A DNA stretch of 64,000 bases, taken from positions 82,409,114 to 82,473,113 of the forward strand of contig NC_090984.1 of assembly GCF_041146395.1 (NCBI RefSeq), in the 5' to 3' direction. This stretch comes from Eulemur rufifrons. Taxonomy: Eukaryota; Chordata; Mammalia; Primates; Lemuridae. The notes under the pieces were generated by a model. The model was not told the origin of the DNA, ran no database searches, and saw only the letters and a list, made by a program, of their open reading frames with translations. Below, one piece after another: positions 36,541-50,550 of this stretch; position 1 is the stretch's first letter; each line of letters begins with the position of its first letter. Made by a program: the position numbers and the translations under genes.

Positions 36541-37959
36541 TGTTGAAGGAAAAGATCATTGCATTCTCTTCCTCATCCTCTGGGATGTGAGAGAACAATA
36601 GTAAAACAGTAAGGAGAAGATGAAAGCCACTGATTAGATTTCAGCAGAAATATGGAAATGGGACATTTTTGTTTCATTGGATGACAGAGTCTGTACTGAG
36701 ATGAACCTCCCAAGTCCACATGTGGATACAGACACACCAAGCGTTTAGTGAAGTTGTTTATTCGAGTTTCTCTAAAAAGCACGAGTGAAAAATGGAAAGC
36801 TTGGCAAAATCAATCATTTAAATCCACATCCTTGATCTGCATTGTAAGCGTAGAGAGAACCTTTTAAAGCTCCAGGGACTATGGAAATGACAGGCTGGGC
36901 ATTGGGATGCTTCAGCTGCAAGGCAAAGGCCACCAGTTTTGTCAGCCTCCTGTGGCTACCCACAAACATTCCAGAAAATGGCCTCTCTTCTAAGCATACG
37001 CAGCTTTTGGAGCACGCCCCTCTTCAGGGAGTCCCACAGCATCACGCAGCTAAACTCCTCCCCACAGTTTGGTTGTTGTCTAAAACAGCATTCCAAAGAG
37101 GAATTTCTGTCTGTCTTTCTTGCAAATGTAAAAGTTTGCGTGTGTTGTGTTGCTCGTTAGCAACAACCAGCAAAGCTTATGGGAAAAGAAAGTGTCTCTA
37201 AAGAGGAGAAAGAAAACTATGAGAAAAAGCAGCTGTCATCACACGCCTCGCCTTTCTGAGCCATGGATTTATTTGTAGATTTCTCCAGAATGACTCCCTT
37301 CCCTGTCCCTTTTCTACTCACTCATGGGAGGACAAAAGGTCAGCAGTTTCTGCGAACACATCCTGCATTTTGACTTGGGCTTTCGTACAAAGAGCTGAGA
37401 TAGGGAATTCGAGTTCATTGTCCTTTACCAGCAGGGCCATCTGTATCCACTTCAGCCCGGGCGGCATTTGCCCCTGCCTCTTTCTCCTCTTGTTTCCTGA
37501 GCCTCTTGGCCCCTTTCTCCTCCTGTTTCCCGAGCCTCCGTGCTCCGCCCTAACTGCACAAGCTGTGCTGCCTAGGCTGTGGTGTGCTGGACGTGACTTT
37601 GGCTGAGCCGGATGCTGCTACCAGATCTCATCCCCTGCCCTGGTCTAGGCTCCCTCTCTGATTATCCTAGCCCCTGAAATCTCCCACTGAACTCATCTGA
37701 TCAGATCTCTATTCTCTTGCACACTCCAGGATTCTGTTTTTGTCCAGTTTCTATGTCTATGTGTCGAGCTTCCATCCCTTTCCTTGGCAATTCCTGCCAA
37801 TTGCATGGCTTCCCCACCGCGTGGTGGTGACCCTCTCTTCTGAGCCCAAGTCCTGCACTTCCAACTTCCAGCAACTGCCCTGATACCTTCTTCTGAGCAT
37901 CCCCTGGCCCTTCATCTAGAGTATGTCCCAAACCCACCTTCTCTCCTCTGAATCCCATG
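36541..37959. other. unassigned sequence
   Basis: No interspersed repeat recognised for about 1.4 kb. It contains two CATTCC words (about 36967 and 37089), a palindromic gttgct/agcaac pair at 37149-37164, and a 33-bp direct repeat of 'tttctcctc(t/c)tgtttcc' starting at 37481 and 37514. See the findings. Confidence 0.4.
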
Positions 37960-38225
37960 TTCCTATTGCCCCTTGTTGGGATCTCAGGGCCTTTGCCACT
38001 TGGCCTCTTCTTCCTAGGAGGCATCCTCCCCCCAATCCCCAACCACATTCTATGCATGGTTGTAGCCTCCTCATCCTTCTGGGCTCAGCATAATGTCACC
38101 TGCAGGGACAGCCTACCCAAGACCACCTGTCTAAGTAGGTCTGTCCTCTTTCATGTCACCTTGTGCACTTCCATCATGGAAATTTTATTTTTTCCCTTGA
38201 GGCTCAGGACCCTTAGCAGAACTAC
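37960..38225 (+). repeat. L2 LINE fragment, sense
   Basis: 'tctcagggcctttgccactt', 'ttcctaggaggcatcctccc', 'tcctcatccttctgggctca' and 'aatgtcacctgcagggaca' follow the L2 3' order. Diverged. Confidence 0.55.
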
Positions 38226-38394
38226 AGCAAGGTAGAAAATCGGTTGCTCTCACGGGCTAGCTCCCACTGGGTGGCAGAGGCTCCCTAGAGTGCCTTTTCC
38301 TCAAATTATTCGTCATCCTGTACCCAAGTGTCCTGATCTGTTACTATTTTCTGCCATAGGTGCAGGGGGAGAGAGTGGGGCACGTATACTTTTT

Positions 38395-38560
38395 TATTTC
38401 ATCAGCTTGTAGTTATTGTGCACTTACTGTGTGCCAGATGCTTTGCTGATCGCTGGGGAAATGGGTCAACAGAAAAAGAAATGATTTGGCTTCACAGGCT
38501 TGTGAGGAAGGCAGACAATTACAAAAGGATGAAGAGTCTTATGTCAGGGAAAGTACATAG
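38395..38560 (+). repeat. ancient interspersed repeat fragment, family not assigned
   Basis: 'tgtgcacttactgtgtgcca', 'tgctgatcgctggggaaat' and 'aggcagacaattac' match the start of the same old family seen around 60480. Confidence 0.45.
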
Positions 38561-38604
38561 CACTTTGGAAATAGGTAATTGAAAAGAAAGGGGAAAACTT
38601 AACC

Positions 38605-38760
38605 CCACAAAGTGGTACAATGATTATTGTCCTCATTCTATTTATGCAAAAACTGAGGCTTTTAGAAAAGAAAACTAATGTATTGAGGGTCACACATTGG
38701 CTATAAGTTGCAGAATTAGAATTTTTACCCAAGATAGTCTTACTTTAAAGCTCCTGTCCT
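38605..38760 (-). repeat. MIR SINE, antisense
   Basis: 'gtcctcattctatttatgca', 'aaaactgaggcttttagaaa' and 'gggtcacacattggctataa' match antisense MIR. Confidence 0.65.
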
Positions 38761-39694
38761 TGTGTTTTTATTGTTATTTTTTTCACTTCATAGGAGATGT
38801 GCGCATACACTAGCATAGAGTGGTATGCTGGTTAGCTTGTGCTGTCTCATGATTATACGTTTTCAGGAATTTTACAAGTTTTTTCATGTTATGCTGAGCT
38901 TGAAATCAGTCATGGTGGGAGTATCTACACCATAGAAATTGGCATCTGCTATAAATCAAACTTTTTTCTTCCCCAAAGAGGTGGTTGTTAAACATTTACC
39001 AGCACACCATTGGATGTGCAATACTACATATTCTTCAAAAATTCACAAAATGTGCTCAGATTTTTATGAAGAAGTAAATCCAGTGGATCTGAACTTTTAG
39101 TGGCCTAGGAATCATTTGGGAGGGTGGGGTTTGTTAAAAGCGGTTTGTGTGTAGTAGGTCTGGGCTGAGGGAAGAAATGTTCATTTTTAAAAAGATCCAA
39201 AGTGAAATGAGAACACACTTTAGATATACTCAAACTTTTCAAGTGAGTATTTCCTTCCTCCCTCCCTTCCACGCCCAGGCTCCACCTGACCCAATTAAAT
39301 CAGGACCCTAATCAAGGAACTGGCAACATGTGCCCAACTGTGTTTTACAATTGCTATGGACAAATGACTTCTCTGTGACTCCTGTTGTCCCCCTCTCCCC
39401 TTTTGAACTTGAGAGTCTATTTTGCAATTATTTATCTTGGTGTGATCATTATATGTTGCACATATTGGCAGACAACATGGGGGCTTCAGTTTCCAAGCCT
39501 TCAGACTAAGAGGAATGGTACTTGAAGAATCAAACCCAATTAGCCTCATCTGCACCGGGGCCTGATTTAGAAATGTGATCCTGGATCTCCAGTCTGAGCC
39601 TGTTGCTGCAATGAGATGAGGCTCTTGGGGGTTGTGGGAGAGGGTGAGTGTATGCTGCCTGTGGGAGGAATATAAATAATTAGTGGCTAGTGGA
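38761..39694. other. unassigned sequence with a possible MER5-like remnant
   Basis: 39080-39215 ('ctaggaatcatttgggaggg', 'agtaggtctgggctgaggg') may be a degraded MER5. The remainder, including 39230-39690, shows nothing recognised. Confidence 0.4.
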
Positions 39695-40536
39695 TGTGCT
39701 GCAGTAGATTAAAGATGGCCACAAATTCTGTGATACCTCTCCCACTAAAAGGTGGGATTCATTTCCCCTCCCCATGGGTCTGAGTCTCCTGATGGCTTTT
39801 ACCAAGAGAATGGCAGGCAGAACAACACTGGGCCAGTGTGAGCCTAGTATTTAAAAGAAATGGCTGTTTCTATCGGGTTTTTTTTTTTTTTTTAGACAGA
39901 TTCTTGCTCTTTTGCCCAGGCTAGAGTGCAGTGGTGTCAGTCATGATAGCTCACTGCAACCTCCAACTTCTGGGCTCAAGTGATCACCTTGCCTTGGTCT
40001 CCCAAGCAGCTGGGACTACAGGCACCCTCCACCATGCCCAGCTAATTTCTCTATTTTTTGTAGAGGCGGGGTCTTGCTCTTGCTCAGATTGGTCTTGAAC
40101 TCCTGGCCTCAAGCAGTCCTCCCGCCTTGGCCTTTCAGAATGCTAGAATTACAGGAGTGAGCCACCGCACTCGGCCTCTATCAGTTTTTTGAACCCTGCG
40201 CTACCACGTTAAGAAGTCTGCCATATATGAAGATTACGTAGATATTCCCTGAGACACGAAGTGAGGGGGACCAGGTGATCCCAGACTCCCGTTCTTGCTA
40301 ACAAGGCACCAAGCATGCAAACGAAGCCATCTTGGATCCTCCCGACCAGGCCAGCTGCCAGCTAAATACCACCAAGTGAGCTGAGTTGGCACCACACGGA
40401 GCAGAAGAATCACCTGGGTAAGCTTTGCTTACATTTCTGTCACTCAAAATTGTGAGGTCTAATAATATGGCTGTTTGCAGCTATTTTTTTTTTTTTTTTT
40501 TTTTTTAGTTTCTTACACAGCAGTAGATAGTCAGAA
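39695..40536 (+). mobile_element. MLT1-type solo LTR split by an Alu
   Basis: Left part 39695-39870 ('aagatggccacaaattctgt', 'ctcctgatggcttttacca') and right part 40190-40536 ('aggccagctgccagctaaat', 'cacacggagcagaagaatca', 'acacagcagtagatagtcag') form one MLT1 LTR once the Alu is removed. A T homopolymer of about 24 bases sits at about 40483-40506 near its 3' end. Confidence 0.85.
39880..40176 (-). mobile_element. Alu SINE, older type, antisense, in MLT1
   Basis: Dimeric Alu in reverse; head at right ends 'gagccaccgcactcggcc'. TSD about 13 bp, reading tctatcrg plus T-run (39869-39880 and 40177-40189) with one mismatch. Lacks the lemur insert. Confidence 0.93.
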
Positions 40537-40754
40537 CTCTCCCCCAAGTGATTCTAAAGTGCGGCTATTTGGAAGTAGTTTCACCTGGGTAGCCACAAAG
40601 ATTTCCCCCCGCCCCCAGCCCCTTATCCACACATTACCCAACCATTTTCTTCATTTTCTACCTAAGTAAACTATTTTATAGGCCAAAGACATCTCATGCA
40701 TTTGGAAGAAATAATGGCATTCCCCTATTTAGCATTCAGTAGTGTTGTTGACTT

Positions 40755-40950
40755 TTAAAGAGACCAAGCTATGGACCAGGAGTCAGGAAACCTTGACTTC
40801 AGTCCCAGCTTTGACACCACTACCTCTGTGACCTTGGGTAAGTCACGTATCTTTTCCCAGTCTTATTTTTGACATTTGTAAAATGTGGAAGTTAGACTAC
40901 TTTGTCTGTAAGGTCCCTTTCACTTGTGGGATTTTGTGACAGTCAGTGTA
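40755..40950 (+). repeat. MIR3-like SINE, sense
   Basis: 'caggagtcaggaaaccttga', 'ctgtgaccttgggtaagtca', 'catttgtaaaatgtggaagt' and 'taaggtccctttcacttgtg' give the full MIR/MIR3 order. Confidence 0.8.
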
Positions 40951-43900
40951 ATGATGTGTTGAATAGTAACTATCAACAGGGAGGAATTATTTTAACAGAA
41001 AACATGCGACTCGTCAATCTCTTCTTCGTTACCACTAAGTCGGTCTAGATTTATACTCCCCACCAGGAGTGAAAAGCTCTGTGTCTGCATCTCTGGTAAC
41101 TTCCTCAGGCACTTAACTTCCTGAGTACGGATGCCTGTTTTAAATGCACAAAGCTCAAGAAGAAGAAAAAATAAAGCTCAACATCCATTTTTCATTCCAT
41201 AAAATTCAGTAGAGGCTTTGTGTTCAATGTGATTATGCCACGCAAAAGATGTTCAATGCTGTGGGCTGTTCTGGTGGAATGAGAGAGAGAGAGTAATGGA
41301 ATTCATGACATGTGAGTCTGGATTTACAATTCGACAACAAATCCCTCTCTGAGTCTTCAGAATGTATCCACCTAGCCTTAGTGACAATGTCAGATGCAGA
41401 AAGAAAGCACTCTTTGTGTGGGAAGCTGAAATATGCTCCATCGTAGGACTTTAAATATAGTTGCTCATTCCCTCGAGCTCTGGGTAAGCCCCACTGACCT
41501 TTCCCAAAGTATTCTTTCCCGGCCTCCGTTATATAATGGAGGGTCTAACCCACTGCTGGTAACAATACACAGTATACATTACAGTGTCTTGAAAGTTGAA
41601 AAGTGGTAGCTCCAGCGAATGGGAGTTGTTTTTTCAGTGCTTTTATTTTTAAAATTTAAATATAACCTTGTGTTCTCATGTTCCTGGTAGTTAAAAATCA
41701 AGCTCTTTACATGCCACAGGAAATCATTAAAAGAACTGTCCTTTCCCCCCATAAATCAGACCAAAAGAATTCCCCAGTAAGAATATTTCTCTCATCTTTT
41801 GCTCAGCACAAAAAGCAGCATTACAAAACATGAACTGCATGGTGTTTGCTACCCTTGGGTGGCAGCTGCTAGCAGGCAGCATTGCCATTTGTATTCAAGG
41901 GATCTTTTATTCCCAGCTGCGTGAGCCAAGCCACAGGGCTTGCAAGAATGCTTGGGATGATTCCTGTGGACTTAGGACACAAAGAATCTGTGGTGTGGTT
42001 CTGAAATAGGGACCACTAAAGAGAGAAGAGCTGAAAGGGACATTTATTATGCTGGTAGGGACATTGTTATTCATGTGTGGAGTATGTGTATATGTAGAAG
42101 GTGGCATGTGTGTATATGAGGATATATACTGCTAACTTTTAAATCTCTTTTTTTTTTTTTGAGACAATTGAGGTTATTGTCTTCAATATATAACTCAGAA
42201 GAGTGTCAGAATAACTCAATGGGCAATGAGCCATCATACCTGCGGTTGGCCAAGTTCAACGAGGAAATTGCAGAATCGGAGAAGGAGCCTGTGTTTTTCT
42301 TATTAATGGTTAAGCCATTGCCCCTGATAAGAGATTTTCAAAGTTTGCAAATAGGAAACTGGTCACTCAAGCTGGAAAATCCTTCCGAAATAGCCTCCCT
42401 GTTTCACTCAGTATTGAGCGATTTTAGTATGCCAGGGGCTCTAAGAGAAATTGTTTTCCATAAAACATTCAAATTTATATGCTTCCAACTCATTTTCTGT
42501 CTTTCCAAAAGGCTGTGGAAAAGTCATTCGCCACACCACTTGCTACAGAAAGAGAAAGGTTTGAAACGTTTTTGTTTACATCAAAGCCAGGGAAACCATC
42601 ACGTTCCCTGAAGGTCTTTGGAATGATTAATGTTTGCATTGATAGCACCTCTTTCTTAACCAAGGTTGCAGTAAAGAAGTGGACTTGAGTTTATAGTTCA
42701 TGGTCCTTAACTGAAACATCATAGATTTGGGTCTACAGAAATATAGCTGGTAATAAAAAGAAGACCTTGAATTTCACACCACAAGTCAACAATAGACTCT
42801 CCTTGGTCATTTTTCCCCTTATCTACTTTTTCTAAATTATAGATGGACTTATGAGCAGTTTAGGGTAACGGGGACCCTAAGCATAGATCAATTTCCTTAA
42901 TCCCATGTAACTAACAAATAAAGGTCATATGCAAGTAGGAGCTTTTTTAGGTGTCAGGCCAGAGTTCTTGGTGCTGTCACTCATGTGGAGAGTAGGTTTG
43001 CCTTTTAGAGGCCAATGCTTTGTGAGGGTGCCACTGAGCTGTGTGACCAATTAATAAATAAGGCTCATACGGTTACTGCATTGCTTCCTTTCCAGCCCTG
43101 GAGACTGTAAGCAAAGGAAGATATTTCCTTACTTAATTTTATAATGCTGCTAAATTAAACAAATAACCTCTTTTGATTTAGAGAATTAAAAGAAGACAAG
43201 ATGTAGCAGAAAATCTTGAAATTAAGATCCACTTACTGCACTGTTGTTCAGATTGATCCAGTTCCTACTGACACAGTATTGAAAAGACAGAACGGCAGAA
43301 ATGCTGCCTTTGGTGAAGGTTGGGCCTCAATGGATCAAATCCAGCTCCATTTCCGGCCTGACCACATGCACATAAATGATGCCTAATGTGTGACTCCCCT
43401 GGCAGGACTTGCAATTTACAAGATTGATCTTTCTTTCCTCTGAAGAGCTGTTAAATGTGATTAATTCAAATGAAACTCAGAAAAATTCCCTTTTCCTTTT
43501 GCAAACAGAGAGAAGAATTCACAATGATCTGGAGCACAAAATCATCGGTCATGAGGTCATTCCCCTGCTTTGACCTTCACCAAATGGTGAGTTGATTAAC
43601 TTTTCCTAGTATGAAACATGAGGACCAAAGCCTGAAACTCAAATGTAAAGATACCGGGGGCCTGTGTTAATGGTTAACTTCATGATTTCTACACCAAACA
43701 CAGGGCTTACTTTTAAGCATCTGCAAAAATGTTTTTTATTGACATGGGAAACCTAAAAATAACCATAGCCTTGAAAACTTAGATCATTGAGCCTAGTCAG
43801 GACACTGACCAAACTACAGCTTCTGGGAGGGATAGAATTTTGTCTGCCCAGTGCACTGGGCGTATGGATAGGGCTGAGAAAGCAGGCACGTCTAAAGTCT

Positions 43901-43974
43901 TCATGTCTGGAGTTCAATCCTGGGTGCCAGATATGAAAGTCTCCTGGCCATTTCTGTTGCTGGCTTTTGCATTA
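40951..43974. other. 3-kb stretch without recognised repeats
   Basis: Unusually long for this window. It has a short T run at about 42146-42160 and two overlapping plus-strand frames at 42159-42611 (150 codons) and 42479-42688, with no recognisable domain. 43180-43640 has AT-rich homeodomain-type words (gtgattaattc). It could contain conserved non-coding sequence; this is not shown. Confidence 0.4.
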
Positions 43975-46265
43975 AGGAACAGACAATTCACAAGAAATGC
44001 TATAAAATGGCCCTTAAACATATGAAAATTGTTCACACCCACTCTTAGTTAGAGGAATATGATTAAAACAACACTGAGAAACCATTTCTTGCCTATCAGA
44101 TTAGCAAAAATTAATACAGTTTACAACACACTGTGTTGGTGAAGCTCTGTATGTAGCTGGTAAGAAATGAAGCTGGTATAACCTTTCTAGAGTGACACTG
44201 AGAAATACTTCACAAACGTAAGTACACATTTACTGTTTGACCCAGAAATTCCATTTTAGAAATCTAACCTAAAATACGCTTCCAAGGATATGACAGTACC
44301 TACGCACAGGTTGTTTATTGAAGCATCATTTGTAATTGCAAAATATTGAAAACAATCTATATGCCTATACATAGAAGAATTGAATAGACCATGGTTTATC
44401 TACATATGGAGTACTATGTATCTGTAACCAAGGGAATAAGGAAAGTCTCTATGAAATGATAGGTAGTGATTTTCCAGGATATATTTTAAGTGGAAGAAAA
44501 GGAAAATGAAAAGAATATAATATGCTACTCTTCATGTAAGAAAAATTGGGATGTTAAGAGCAAATATATATATCTGCTCATTTGTACATAAGTAATACAG
44601 AAAGGGTAAACCAGAAGTATTGAGGTTGGTTACCTACAGGGGATGGATGAAAACAGGGTGGAAAGAATGGGGAATGGTCAGAACTATGGGAACCTTTCAC
44701 ATAATCCCCTCCTTCTTCTTTAATAATTATTTAAATTCAACCAGGATGCTGGGGGAGCCCAGAATAGAATACAATAGTGATAAAATAACCAATCTAAGTA
44801 ACACTGGAAAATAGTATTTTGACTTTTTACTAGAGCACTAAAGACCACTATACATACAAAATTATAAAAAGAACTGTATAAAAATATTGTCATCTAGTTA
44901 GTAAATGTGTTTCTCATGGGGATGTGGTATAGAAATTCTGACACTATGTGTCTACTAACATTGAACACATAAATAAAAACATTGTGAATAGTGAGAGCCA
45001 CATTTCTCAAGAAGAAAGAAGTTACAAATAAGGAAGGGAGAGGAAGCTAAAATAAACCCTGTGGTGTTAGAACAGGAGGTGTTAGCATAAACTCATGGTT
45101 TTTATATGGATGGATAAAGAAGTAAATATAGATATGTTTAATATACATGCACATGTTTCCTATAAATGACATCCCAGTATCAGTGAGCACATCTAGCATC
45201 TATACCTTGGTTCCTAAATGCCATTCTCCAATAAAAGGAGCCAGTGTCCCTGTAGAATTGATTGACTCCAAGATCGAGCCAGGGAAATGTAAGATTGGTC
45301 TGGAACATCTCGTGGTGCCAGAAAGTTAGGAAGTATTCAAAACTGATGGAGACATGTTGAAGGATATAAGAAACTTGAAAGATCTCCACATGGTGAAAAC
45401 TGGGATGATTTGAACAACAAAATGGTAATAATGGATTGTACTCCATAGAATAAAATATATGAGTCTAATTTGATATGAATAATTGAATGAGTAATTAAGA
45501 GGGTGGAGAAAGGACAGCCCTTCCTTACAGTAGGATTCTGATTAATAAATGTAGAAGAAATGATGTAAATAAAAATTACTCTTAAGCAAACAGCAATAAC
45601 TATTCAGGCAAGAACCATCATTGGGCACTAAAATTAGCAAAAGTATAAAAAACAGGATTATTTACATAGTCTCAAATTTTCTCTCCTAAAGATTACAAAG
45701 GGGAAAATAATGACTTTATGGTGGAAAAACCTGGCATACACCACCTTACCCAAGTCATCAAAGTTAACACACCCGTAATAAAATGTGTACATATTGAATA
45801 TCCCTTGATATGGGACACTGAGGAATGCACAACACAGCCTCTGTGATATTCTTGCCAAAAAAAAGTACAATTATGAGAAATTATTAGTCAAACCAAAATT
45901 GAGGGACATTCAACAGATAACGGGCCAATATACTTGCTTCAAAAGTATCAGAGTAATAAAAGACAAAAATGACTAAGTAACTGCCACAAATTAGAGAAGA
46001 CTTAGGAGACGTGACAACTGAACACAATGTGGATCTTGGATTGGATCCTGGGCCAGTGAAAAAATACATGAGTGGGAACACTGATGAAATTCTTCTAACG
46101 GGGTATATGCATTAGTTAGTACTATTGCAGCAATGTTAATTTCCTGGTTTTGATCATTGTTTATTAAGATGTTAGGAAAACTGGGTGAAGGATGTCAGGG
46201 ATCTTTAAATGTTTTTCGCAACTTTTTTGTAAGTCTAGAAATTATTTCAAAATTTAAAAATTAAA
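43975..46265 (+). mobile_element. L1M-type LINE, sense, 3' 2.3 kb
   Basis: ORF2 end region ('caattcacaagaaatgctat', 'gtttgacccagaaattcca', 'ttgaagcatcatttgtaatt', 'tacatatggagtactatgta') followed by a long 3'UTR ending in 'tttcctggttttgatcatt' and 'agtctagaaattatttcaaa'. Diverged L1MC/L1ME type; all frames broken. Confidence 0.82.
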
Positions 46266-46424
46266 AGGAAATAGCAATGAAGAGGAACAAAGGGAAAAAC
46301 GAACATTTGCTTTTTATTAAAAACATTAAGTGGCCAAGTCTTGAATTTTTACAACTGAAAAAGGCACCAACTTCGTATAGACATGTTTACTTTAACCTAA
46401 ACCGTATTTAAAACTATTCACACT

Positions 46425-46745
46425 AAGTGGTGGTAACTGGAGGCTGGGAAGGGGAGAGGGAGGAGGAGATAGGGAGAGGTTGGCTAACAGACACAAAATG
46501 ACAGCTAAATAGGAGGAGTAAATTCCAGTGTTCTATAGCACTGTAGGGTGACTAACAATGATTTATTCTATATTTTCAGATAGCTAGAAGAGAGGATTTT
46601 GAATGTTCCCAACACAAATGATAAATGTTTGCAGTGACAAATATGCTAATTCTCCTGATTTGATCATTACACATTATATACTAGTATCGAAATATCGTAC
46701 TGTACTCCATAAACATGTGCAATTATGTAACAATTTAAAAAAAAG
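46425..46745 (+). mobile_element. L1MA/L1PB-type 3'UTR, sense
   Basis: 'ggaggctgggaaggggagag', 'actgtagggtgactaacaat', 'tagctagaagagaggatttt' and 'ccataaacatgtgcaattat' with an A-rich end is the 3'UTR of a middle-aged L1. 5'-truncated to this fragment. Confidence 0.88.
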
Positions 46746-48204
46746 CTATACTTAGAGGCTGCTCTTAAGAATGACCCTAACAGATTGACTAGTTTTTCCT
46801 CATCTGGCGAAACACAGCTAGAAATAAGAGATAAGTCAAGGAGACGTTTTGTGCACATGTCTCAAATTCTGTGCACACAAGTCCCGTGCTTTACTCCAAG
46901 GAGATGTCCTCAGTCTTTATGCAGAGTCTGTTCATTCGCACTGCGTGCGCACCTCTGTCAAGGCTGGCTTTGGTTTTCTAGCTCATCACAGATAAACAGA
47001 GAGCAGTTCTGCATCAGACCACTGTGGAGGTAGGTCCACAGTAAGCACCTCCCTTAACGTGTTCACCAGGTTATAAGGTTTTGTAAAATTTGCAAATTAA
47101 GATATTTTAACCACAATTGGTCCAGACTTCCTGTTGTCACCCTGACTTGCCCTCCAGCACACATCACCTCATGTCAGATAGCATTGAAGAGGCTGGAGGT
47201 ATTTTTGAGCCCCAGCTAAGTAGAAGTCGATTAGGGTTTATTGGGATATATTTGTATATATAAACACTTTTTGTATATAATCACTTCTGTGTGTTGTTAA
47301 ATCATTGCTAGCTTAACCAGAGCTCTCACTTCCAGGAATACTCCTATCCTATTTGGTATCTAATTTTGTATTCTTTTTCTTAAAGAGCCCCCTACCGCAG
47401 TAACCAATAGTTGTATGAGCTTCAGGCCTCTAAAATTTTAAATCCACCCTTGGCATTACACTAATTACATTACACCGAGTACAGTCATGCTTGAGGGAAG
47501 AGCTAGTTAGAAATGTTATAACAAGGAATTAAGAAGGGAAAAAAAGCCCTCTATCTTAATATAAATAAAAGACCAAAAGGCAAAGTGCTCTGGATCTATT
47601 TAGTGTGTGGATTAAGATCTAACTTCAGTAGATCCTAAGATCATTGTATTTTGAAGCATATGTGATAATTGATGTTAGTTTTAATCATCTTGAGTCATGA
47701 AGAGAAGCTTAAACTGTGTTAGTATGTTAAAACTACAGAGAAGTATATAGTCCACTTTAGGAAGATTTTTTAAAAAAATGTTTAAAATAAAAATGTTGGT
47801 GCTTACATATCTGAATCTTCAATGATCCAGAAAACATACCTAAGAACAATTAATTATCCAAGGGTTTAGCTGGCCTGGGTTTTACTCCAATTTGGTTAGG
47901 TAAAGTTGGAATGGTGGTTTATGAAGCTTATTCTAAAAATCAGATTAGTGTATTGCACCAATCACTTGAATCAGACTTTCCTTGACCATAACCTGATTAG
48001 CTCCTGCAGGCATTTTTGCCACATTTATCAAAGAACAGTTACCAGTGATGTAGGCCATTCTGAGAAAGTGCTGGAAAACTAAGATTTTTGCAAAAAGATG
48101 CTTTGTGGAGGCAAACTGTCAAGGATGGACCACAGAGGCAAACAGACACACTTGTACCTGTTTACACACATACACACACGCACGCACGCACAGAGAGAGG
48201 CAAT
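46746..48204. other. unassigned sequence with simple CA/CG tract
   Basis: No interspersed repeat recognised in 1.4 kb. A (CA)n with CG interruptions is at about 48162-48192, followed by a short (GA)n. Confidence 0.45.
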
Positions 48205-48390
48205 AATTGTCAATGTTTATTATCGAGTACTTACAAGGTGTCAAGCATTGTGCAAAATATTATTTCGTAGGATACTTCTGTCTGATTTAACTAACACAGG
48301 ACTCGATAAAGTATATATTTACTCATCCCAATTCTTCAAATGAAGAAATTAAGGCCCAGAGGGTTAAGTAATTTGTCCAAGGTCAGAGAG
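48205..48390 (-). repeat. MIR SINE, antisense
   Basis: 'ttatcgagtacttacaaggt', 'aatgaagaaattaaggccca' and 'agggttaagtaatttgtcca' match antisense MIR. Confidence 0.8.
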
Positions 48391-48585
48391 CTTCTCAACC
48401 CTGGCACTATTAACACTGTTGGCTGTATAATCCTTTGTTGTAGGGGATGTCCTGCACATTTTAGATTTAGAGCATCTTTGGTCTCTACCCACTTGATACC
48501 AGTTGTGCCAACCAAAGATATCTTCAGATATTGCCAGATTTGCCCTGGGGGTAGGGAGGTGGGGAATCTTTGATTGAGAACCATG
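48391..48585 (+). mobile_element. MER20-type hAT-Charlie element
   Basis: Inverted ends 'ttctcaaccctgg' and 'tgattgagaacc'. The interior 'tttgttgtaggggatgtcct', 'ggtctctacccacttgatac' and 'agatattgccagatttgccc' match MER20. Non-autonomous. Confidence 0.8.
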
Positions 48586-50008
<1,423 letters not shown>

Positions 50009-50077
50009 AATTCTGATATTAGTAGAAAGTGCTTAGTGGTTTCTTATGTGAGGGGTTCAGACCTAGGTCAGGGATTC

Positions 50078-50205
50078 CTTTCTCCTCCTCTTCCCTCTCT
50101 TATTCTTTCTCCTCTTCCCTCCTTTCCTTTCTCCTCTCTCCTTTCATTTGCATGCTCTCACTCTCTCTGTCTTGCGCACATACGCACTCACTCCTACCCC
50201 TCTTT
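50078..50205. repeat. pyrimidine-rich low-complexity tract
   Basis: Mostly C and T with (CTC)n/(TCC)n-like wording and a short CA/CG part. Confidence 0.75.
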
Positions 50206-50429
50206 TTTCAAAGGCCTATCAAGGGTTTTAAATTCCATACCTTGAGAAGTAATAATCTTAGTAATTGCCCAGCATACTGCTAATTAAGTTAGACATCCAG
50301 AGGGAAGGTTGAATCTTGAGCCTAAATGGCCTTTTAAGTTTTTCTATCTCTGATTTCACTCTGGCAAACTTCTAGAAAGGCTCTGCCTTTGCTTGCCTCT
50401 AGCTTTGCTATCTTGTAATCGTTAAATAT

Positions 50430-50550
50430 TTATCCCCCCTCAATATTAATATAAGCTCCTCAGGGCAGGAGCTATGCCTTTTAAATTCATACTATTCTAG
50501 TGATTGCTTAGGAAATATTTGTTGGCATATTTGATATGTTGACTCTCCCA
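50430..50550 (+). repeat. L2 LINE 3' end fragment
   Basis: 'taagctcctcagggcaggag', 'ctatgccttttaaattcata' and 'aggaaatatttgttggcat' match the L2 3' end. Confidence 0.65.

Noticed and set aside
42146..42175. T run followed by 'gagacaatt', resembling the tail end of an antisense Alu
   Set aside because: The following sequence departs from Alu after seven bases, so no SINE body is present.
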